Below, piece after piece: positions 58,215 through 64,000 of a stretch of DNA of 64,000 bases. The stretch comes from Stentor roeselii (taxonomy: Eukaryota; Ciliophora; Heterotrichea; Heterotrichida; Stentoridae), in contig RSEH01000085.1 in the NCBI GenBank assembly GCA_006503475.1, positions 1-64,000 of the forward strand, given 5' to 3'. Below the pieces are notes generated by a model. That model made no database searches. It was given only the letters and a program-made list of their open reading frames with translations, and was not told where the DNA came from. Each line of letters begins with the position of its first letter. Positions within the stretch are counted from its first letter, which is position 1. The position numbers were made by a program, and so were the translations under genes.

Positions 58215-59591
58215 ATGTTTCCATTATCCAGGTCGAATTTTATCCTCCACACATCCGAAAAGCCATTCCAAAAGTACCAAAACAATTCAAAACTGGGTGA
58301 AGGTTCATTCGGTACAGTATATTCTTCACATCTAAAAGAGACCTTGGAGTTACGAGCAATAAAGCACATCGACAAATCATCAATGAAGCATCCAGAGCGT
58401 CTCCAATCAGAGATCTCAACAATGCTCGAGTGCGACCACCCGAACATAATAAAATTATTCGAAATATTCGAGGATAAGAAGAATCTCTATCTAGTGATGG
58501 AACAATGCACAGGGGGCGAGTTGTTCGATTACATCATAAAAAACACAAAAATTGAAGAGCAAGAAGCTGCAGGACTCTTCAGACAGGTAATGCTCGCTGT
58601 TTCTTACTTGCACAGCAAAAATATCGTTCATCGTGACTTGAAACCTGAGAATCTGATGTTTTCTGGCCCTGGGAATTTGAAGTTGATTGATTTTGGAATT
58701 GCTAAAGTTTTGAATGATGGAGAAGAAATGAATACTAGAGCTGGAACTGTAAGAGTTAAATAGCCTTTTTATATGAGCCCGGAAATACTTAAGGGGAGTT
58801 ATGGAGCTTCTACTGATGTTTGGAGTGCTGGAGTTGTACTTTATACTATGCTTTGTGGATATCCACCTTTTTATGGAAACTCTGACCCTGAGATATTTAA
58901 AAAAGTACTTGCTGGAAATTTTAGCTTTAGGGGAAGTGAGTGGAGAAATGTGAGTAATTCGGCGAAGGATTTGATTAGGAATATGCTTATTGTTAATACT
59001 GAGATGAGATACAACTCAAAACAAGTTCTAGACCACCCATGGCTATGCCAATCAATTCCAAGTCCCTCCTTATCACTAACCTATTCACAAATCGATTCCT
59101 ACCTTACATCCTCCTCATTGAAAAAGACTGTTTTACTCTCAATAATAGTCCACTCCGACGACAAATCCTTATCCGAAGCAAAAGAAGCCTTCATAAGTCT
59201 AGACCAAAACTATTCAGGCCATTTAAGCAAAGAGTCAATCGAATGTTACTTAACATTAAACCTTCCATCTCAACTCGAAACATTAAAACGCTTTATAAAT
59301 TCAATGGACCTTAACCAAAACGGTTTAATCGAGTACTCCGAGTTCCTTTCAGCCATTATCGACCCTTCAAAAATCCTAACAAAACCTCGTCTTCTTCAAA
59401 CTTTTCATCTTTTCGACCGCAACAAAAACGGAAAAATTTCAAGTGACGACCTTCAAAAGCTTCTCGACAAAAAAAGCAAAAAAAACCTTCCTTTATTTAA
59501 AAACATGCTTCTTGAAATAAACTGTAAACCTTCTCCAGGTCTAACCTTTGAAGACTTTTACGAGGAAATAACAAAAAACATTCAACTCTAG
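58215..59591 (+). CDS. Calcium-dependent protein kinase (CDPK, 1 intron)
   Basis: A 453-residue kinase from two exons split by a 15-nt intron (58749-58763). The intron lies exactly inside the activation segment: its removal gives AGTPFYMSPEIL, the normal kinase sequence. Kinase domain residues about 20-278: LGEGSFGTV, AIK (Lys50), IVHRDLKPEN (Asp141), IDFG (Asp159). After a junction region come EF-hand loops DQNYSGHLSKES, DLNQNGLIEYSE and DRNKNGKISSDD; a fourth hand is degenerate (NCKPSPGLTFED). Layout is that of plant and alveolate CDPKs, where Ca2+ releases the autoinhibitory junction. There is no N-terminal Gly-Cys for acylation. The ATG follows AAATAA. Confidence 0.93.
58749..58763 (+). 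other. 15-nt intron of the CDPK gene
   Basis: gtaagagttaaatag, A at position 10. Removal restores the invariant kinase sequence GTPxYMSPE, making this the clearest intron in the window. Confidence 0.95.
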
Positions 59592-59623
59592 TTTTTTTTT
59601 CATATTTATCACTTTTCATAATT

Positions 59624-60598
59624 ATGGCAGAAAAAGACATAAACGAGGGGTTTTCCACTCTTGAAGACACTTCAGAAGAGGTTCTTCGTCCAGGGCCAGG
59701 CGACGAGTCTTTAATCCTAAAGCTAGAAATCGCTTCATCAGTGCAAGACCTGGTGATTTACGAAAACGAAGACCCTGAAGAAGCGGTATCAAAATTTTGT
59801 GACCAACACAAACTTTCATCAGAAGTCGCGAAAGTACTGCTGGTTAAAGTCTTCGAAAACCTGTCGTCGAAGAGGGAAAAAAAACAGCCGAGGTTCATAA
59901 AAAAAGGAAATTTTATCAAAAAAGAAGTCGACCAACGCGGCAGGTCAGCGATGAGGACGACCCAGTCAAGACTCAGTCCTTGTCGTTCAGATGAATTGCA
60001 TGAAAGTCCTGTTGTCAGGAACAAGTTTCGCCTGGAATCAGGAGCAAGACTCTTGGCAAAGCATCGTCCTCAAAGCAATCGAATGTGAGATTTATTTAGA
60101 ATTAAACAGTTCGTCCCTACGCAACTCTCAAGATCTGACCTTCTTGATTTAAACTCTTCAAAAAATACCTTGTCTGGGGAAAGGGCTTCAAGTGACTTGA
60201 AAAATTCGAAGATTTTCAATGATCAGAAAAAAAATTTCTCTTCTACTTCAAAAATGAATATTTTAGCATCTTCTTGTTATTCACAGGGAAAAATTGATGG
60301 ATCTAATAATAAAAGATTATTTTCTGATGAACAGTCTCAAACTATTTTGAATAGGATTCGATTTTTGAAGATTAAAAAACTTTTTGATTTAATTGATCGT
60401 GATAAGTCTGGGTTCATCACGAAAGACAACTTTTGCTGTCTTGACTCGAGTTTAGGAAAAGTTCTTCGTCCGATTATAGAAGAAACTACAGCGAAAAATT
60501 TAAAGCTGTGTCTTGGAGAATTTGAAAGCAAAGTCGACATGCTGCTGACGCGAATTCCCAATAATGAAAGAATGCTGATTCTTGGTGTAAAAAATTAA
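59624..60598 (+). CDS. EF-hand protein (1 intron)
   Basis: A 319-residue protein from two exons joined across a 15-nt intron (60085-60099). The N-terminal part (MAEKDINEGFSTLEDTSEEV) is acidic, then a helical segment with YENEDPEEAVSKFCDQHKLS resembles small ubiquitin-like or adaptor folds. A basic middle follows, and a C-terminal EF-hand has a canonical loop (DRDKSGFITKDN). No family assigned. It lies 32 nt downstream of the CDPK gene on the same strand and 13 nt from the stop of the converging GAF gene. Without splicing the frame would end at the TGA at 60086. Confidence 0.68.
60085..60099 (+). other. 15-nt intron of EF-hand gene
   Basis: gtgagatttatttag, A at position 10. GTGAG rather than GTAAG at the 5' site. 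Removal joins two open frames in phase. Confidence 0.85.
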
Positions 60599-60611
60599 CT
60601 TTTCAATTATT

Positions 60612-62531
60612 TTATAAGAATCGAGTCTTGCGAGTCTTGACCCAGTCGTTGAAAGAGTTTTTAAAGTTAGTGATTTGGTTAACCACTGAATTTAACTCTG
60701 CATCTCCAGCGTTTTTTTCACTTTCCGTTGCCATTTTAGTGATTTTTTCCATGACAGCCTTAAACTTGATAGTTAAAGAAAAGTGTTCAACAGTTAAATT
60801 AGTAGTAGCGACACAAGTTCCAAGTAGTTCAAGCATGGACTCAAGTCTTTTCACATCTTTAGCTGCGACTTCTCCATACTTTTTATTAGTGAGTTGAATA
60901 ATTCCGATTAAATTTCCATTCCAGTCCTTGAGACATCCCATGACGATAGTTTTAGTTTCATGAACCCATCCAACATTATCAATTTCTGGGTTGTAAATCG
61001 GGATAGTCTTCGGATTATTAAAAACAGAGACCCCATCCCTTGAAATCGCCTGGCCAGTCAAGCCAATTCCAAAGGGAAACCTCAAATACCCATCGCCAAA
61101 GTAATCATCTGAGCTAGGATCATGAATCATGACATAAAACTGATGCGATTTGTTATCAATAAAAACAATTCCCGCATTCTCAAAATCAAAAAAATGTGGC
61201 AAGACATCTCTGACACGATTTGCAATATCTCGATGACTCAAAGAGCTAATAATCCTAGTAGCGACTTGTGCAACCTGGTTAGAATGATTAAGTTCGAGTT
61301 TTTCTTGTTCTGCTGAAAAAATGCTATCAAGTTTTAAAACCACTGCATTTCCAACGATTTTTAACATGAGTTCATCAATTGGGGTGTAAACTTTAGATTT
61401 ATTTTCCTCTCCTTTTTTGTCTTGGCCCTGAATGACGAAGCTGATTTCTCGGTCATAAACAATTGGCATGAGTAAAAGGTCCGCATGTCTTACAGGGTAT
61501 TTAAGTTCTTCGAGTTTTTTGAACATGGGCTCTTCTTGGTAGGCGTCTTTGTGAGTGTGCATAATGATCCAAATGTTTCCAAGTCTCACCCTGCCGATGA
61601 AGTCAGGAGACCCGGAGTAGGACTGGACGTAATTTTCTCGAGTTTTATTGGAAATCAGGTAAATCGAGACTTTTTGACTTTTTGTTAAGGCTTTTGTTGA
61701 ACGGGTTAAAACTTTACATAACTGGTTCACGTTTGTGCAGTTGTTCAGCTGAAGAAGTACCAGGTTCAGCTTCTCGATCTTTGAGGAAGTCACCATGTTT
61801 AAACGAAGACCGTGAGGGGCTTGCAGGTTGTTCTCGCTGCTTAGTCGTTTTTTGCTGGAGTCTGAAAGTTTGCCTTGGGTTTTGTCACTTTCGCTTAAAA
61901 GGCCACTGAATACACTTGAGGCTTCAACGGATTCGACTGATGCTGAGATTGGTTTTTTTAAAGCGTTTGAGAGGATTACTCGATATCGCTTTATTGTTGC
62001 TTGAAGTTGCCCGTTTTCTTTTTTTACGCTTTCGTATTCTTTACGTAGTTGCTCTTTTTGTGACCTGAACCTGGAGATGTCGTTTGACATGTCTGTCATT
62101 TGTTGCTTCATGTCTGTTATGAATAAGTTCTGGTAAAGGGCGTGAAGTTCTCCTCCGTCGAATCCTTTTTCTTCTAGAAGGCTTTTGTTGGCTTGTTTCA
62201 TGGTTTCTAGCTGTTGCATTAAGTCTTTTACTTGTCTTTCTAGTTGCTCGATTCGTAGAAGGTCTGCCTTGTGAAGCTTTTCCAGTAATGTCATTTTCTG
62301 GAAAATTGATGCCCTTTGATCATCATTGGTCTTAGAGTCGATATTAGAACTAGATGGTAGAGACATGTCAACGTTAGTAAATTTAGGAAGGACATAAGCG
62401 TGATTAAGCAAATCAGATGGAAGATTAGTCTCTGAAATCGGTGTCTTACTGGTAAATCCTATCATAGGCGATAGACTTCGAGGACGAAATTTGCTTTTAT
62501 CAATTGGAGTTGCTCGAAAAGTGTTTTGCAT
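60612..62531 (-). CDS. Coiled-coil GAF-domain protein
   Basis: A 639-residue protein. After a disordered N-terminus, residues about 80-185 are coiled coil (LEKLHKADLLRIEQLERQVK). Two GAF-like domains follow. The first (about 265-400) starts NCTNVNQLCKVLTRSTKALTKSQK and includes RHADLLLMPIVYDREISFVI. The second (about 425-585) includes HFFDFENAGIVFIDNKSHQFY, FPFGIGLTGQAISRD and LKDWNGNLIGIIQLTNK. The GxxG-x-A and NK-Y elements are those of GAF domains that bind cyclic nucleotides or other small ligands. No phosphodiesterase or kinase catalytic domain is attached, so it is probably a ligand-regulated scaffold. The ATG follows TTAATAAAT. The upstream gene ends 15 nt away, same strand. Confidence 0.78.
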   Translation of the reverse strand: MQNTFRATPIDKSKFRPRSLSPMIGFTSKTPISETNLPSDLLNHAYVLPKFTNVDMSLPSSSNIDSKTNDDQRASIFQKMTLLEKLHKADLLRIEQLERQVKDLMQQLETMKQANKSLLEEKGFDGGELHALYQNLFITDMKQQMTDMSNDISRFRSQKEQLRKEYESVKKENGQLQATIKRYRVILSNALKKPISASVESVEASSVFSGLLSESDKTQGKLSDSSKKRLSSENNLQAPHGLRLNMVTSSKIEKLNLVLLQLNNCTNVNQLCKVLTRSTKALTKSQKVSIYLISNKTRENYVQSYSGSPDFIGRVRLGNIWIIMHTHKDAYQEEPMFKKLEELKYPVRHADLLLMPIVYDREISFVIQGQDKKGEENKSKVYTPIDELMLKIVGNAVVLKLDSIFSAEQEKLELNHSNQVAQVATRIISSLSHRDIANRVRDVLPHFFDFENAGIVFIDNKSHQFYVMIHDPSSDDYFGDGYLRFPFGIGLTGQAISRDGVSVFNNPKTIPIYNPEIDNVGWVHETKTIVMGCLKDWNGNLIGIIQLTNKKYGEVAAKDVKRLESMLELLGTCVATTNLTVEHFSLTIKFKAVMEKITKMATESEKNAGDAELNSVVNQITNFKNSFNDWVKTRKTRFL

Positions 62532-62546
62532 ATTTATTAAGGTAAG

Positions 62547-64000
62547 TTATGTTTTTTTATACTGAATCAAAGAACCAGGTCTCAGAAAAGTTGACCTTTT
62601 CGCAGAGTCAAACTGAAACTTTTGATTAGAAACTGGAGATTTTGAACTTGCTGTAAACATCCTGCTTGAATTATCAAGATATCTGATTTGAGTTTTAAGT
62701 CCTGATATTTCAGATTTTTGTTGTTTTAGAATTTTCGACTTGTAATTTAATTTATAAGTCAAATTTTCAATTGTTGATCCGAGAGTATTGTTTAAATTTT
62801 CAATGCCTGTCTTGTACTTGGTCTTTGCCTTTGAAATCTTTTCTGTATGAAGCAAATCGAGGTTGTTTCTTTCTTTTTCAAAAGATTCAATTAAGTCATT
62901 TTTTTCTTTTTCATGTTTTTTTTGTGCTTCTGCGAAACGGTTGGCGTAGTCTTTTTGAGTTTTTTCTTTTGATTCGTTGCATTCTTTTTCGACTCGTTCC
63001 AATAGCAGCTCTGTTTCTGTGAGTTGGTTTTGAAGGAAGACGACTCGAGTTTTGAATTCTTCTTCCATGTCGTTGATTAAAAGCTGCTTTTGGAAGTTTT
63101 GACGGTTTATTATGTCGATTTCGAATTTCTGGTCATCGATTTTGTCGGTTAGAACTTTTGCTCTTGCAGCGTTTTCATTTATGGTCTTTTTTAGAAGGTC
63201 TTCGAGATTGGCGAGCTTTTGTAGGTATTGAGCTTCTGATGCTTCGTATTCCTGCTTTGCAAGTTTTTTGTTTTCTTCTATTTTTTTGTCACACATCAAG
63301 TTGAGACTGTTTACCCTTGTACTATACATTAAATCATTTTGTCTTAGTAACTCTTGATACTTCTTATGACGTGTTAGCAGTTTTTGCTTCAACTTCAAAA
63401 CAAACTCCTTTCTCAATTTTTCTTCAGTTTCCTTCCCAATACTTTCAATTTTCTGTTGAAGTTTCAAAATTTCTTCTGAAAGTTGTAAATTTTTCTACTT
63501 ATTTCTTACATCAATAAGTTCATGATTATCAGTTTCAATTTTTTCAATAGTCCTTGACTCAAGGAGTGTTTTTTGAGTTTCAAGAGTTTCGATTTTATTT
63601 AAAAGAAAATCGATTTGCAGTTCATATTTTTGTTTATCTTTATTATTGAGCTCTCCTGACTCAACATGAATTTTTTCTAATTGTGACTTGTGCCTATCTT
63701 GAATACTTTTCAAGGCGATTTGATTATGATCCTGCAGAATCTTCATTTGCCGTTCATAGTCGCTGATTATCTGAGATTTCGTGTCTTCGAACTTGACTTT
63801 CAACGAGTCCAGCTCGATACGATTTAGACTCTTGTCGATTTTTTCATACTGGTCGAGACTTGTTTGCTGTTCTTCGAGTTCTTTTAGTTTAAACTGCAGT
63901 TCTTTTGTTTCTTCAACTTTCAGGTCGACTTTTTCTATTAAAAACTCGTTGATTTGAGATAAGACGTGATTTTGGTTGAGTAGTTCAGAGATTTTTAAGT
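62547..64000 (-). CDS. Long coiled-coil protein, partial (1 intron)
   Basis: The 3' part of a gene whose start lies beyond the window, giving at least 478 residues. A 15-nt intron (63495-63509) joins the open frames. Almost the entire visible sequence is coiled coil (LNRIELDSLKVKFEDTKSQI, LQQKIESIGKETEEKLRKEF, and similar), with a Ser/Arg-rich C-terminal 50 residues (RMFTASSKSPV). No motor or enzymatic domain is seen. It may be a centrosomal or ciliary-root protein, or a tether. It lies 15 nt upstream of the GAF gene, same strand, and is open to the window edge. Confidence 0.75.
63495..63509 (-). other. 15-nt intron of partial coiled-coil gene
   Basis: Minus strand gtaagaaataagtag, A at position 10. 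Removal avoids an in-frame TAA and keeps the coiled coil in register. Confidence 0.85.

Noticed and set aside
60170-60598. A separate small EF-hand gene
   Set aside because: It joins the upstream frame through a 15-nt intron and has no ATG of its own at this start.

Overview
The window looks like macronuclear DNA of a ciliate, most likely a heterotrich close to Stentor. Eight introns can be read directly. Each is exactly 15 nt, GT...AG, with an A at position 10. Every intact gene reads with the standard code: TGG is the only Trp codon needed, TAA and TAG end most genes, and TGA ends two (28794 and 38849). This separates it from Blepharisma (UGA = Trp) and from ciliates with UAR = Gln. The genus is inferred from these traits, not from an alignment.

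The layout has two halves. Positions 1-20600 are gene-poor and AT-rich, with seven intact genes: a Gig2/PARP-like ADP-ribosyltransferase fold, a 1301-residue Cys-rich multipass receptor-like protein with two introns, a FYVE-like zinc-finger coiled coil, a PLAC8 protein, a secreted ISG12/IFI6-like protein, a secreted methyltransferase-like protein and an HExxH protein. Between them lie stretches that read like protein in short open runs broken by stops and frame changes (about 1.0-1.3, 2.3-3.1, 8.05-9.95 and 13.8-14.8 kb). I take these as gene relics.

Positions 20600-64000 are very compact, with 27 genes on both strands. Neighbouring genes are often 5-70 nt apart, one convergent pair overlaps by 4 nt at the stop codons, and divergent start codons can be only 21-24 nt apart. 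Recognisable products are major vault protein, mitochondrial ATP synthase beta, an AMPK-related kinase, a CDPK, a VAP/MSP-domain protein, an EH-domain endocytic protein, an RPAP3/SPAG1-like TPR cochaperone, a degenerate Hbs1/eRF3-type GTPase, a START-domain protein, two TraB-like proteins, an EXD2-like exonuclease, a PX-domain sorting nexin, an IQ-motif protein, a GAF-domain protein and a 1704-residue LRR/ARM-like protein. The rest are coiled-coil or EF-hand proteins typical of ciliate cortex and cilia.

The neighbours do not form a pathway. Membrane traffic (VAP, EH, SNX, START, FYVE), calcium signalling (CDPK, EF-hand and IQ proteins) and mitochondria (ATP synthase beta, EXD2, possibly TraB) recur. 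Many start codons are immediately preceded by a (T)AATAAA or TATAAAT string, which suggests a start-proximal promoter or very short leader. I saw no CRISPR array, rRNA, convincing tRNA, telomere repeat or virus-like element.
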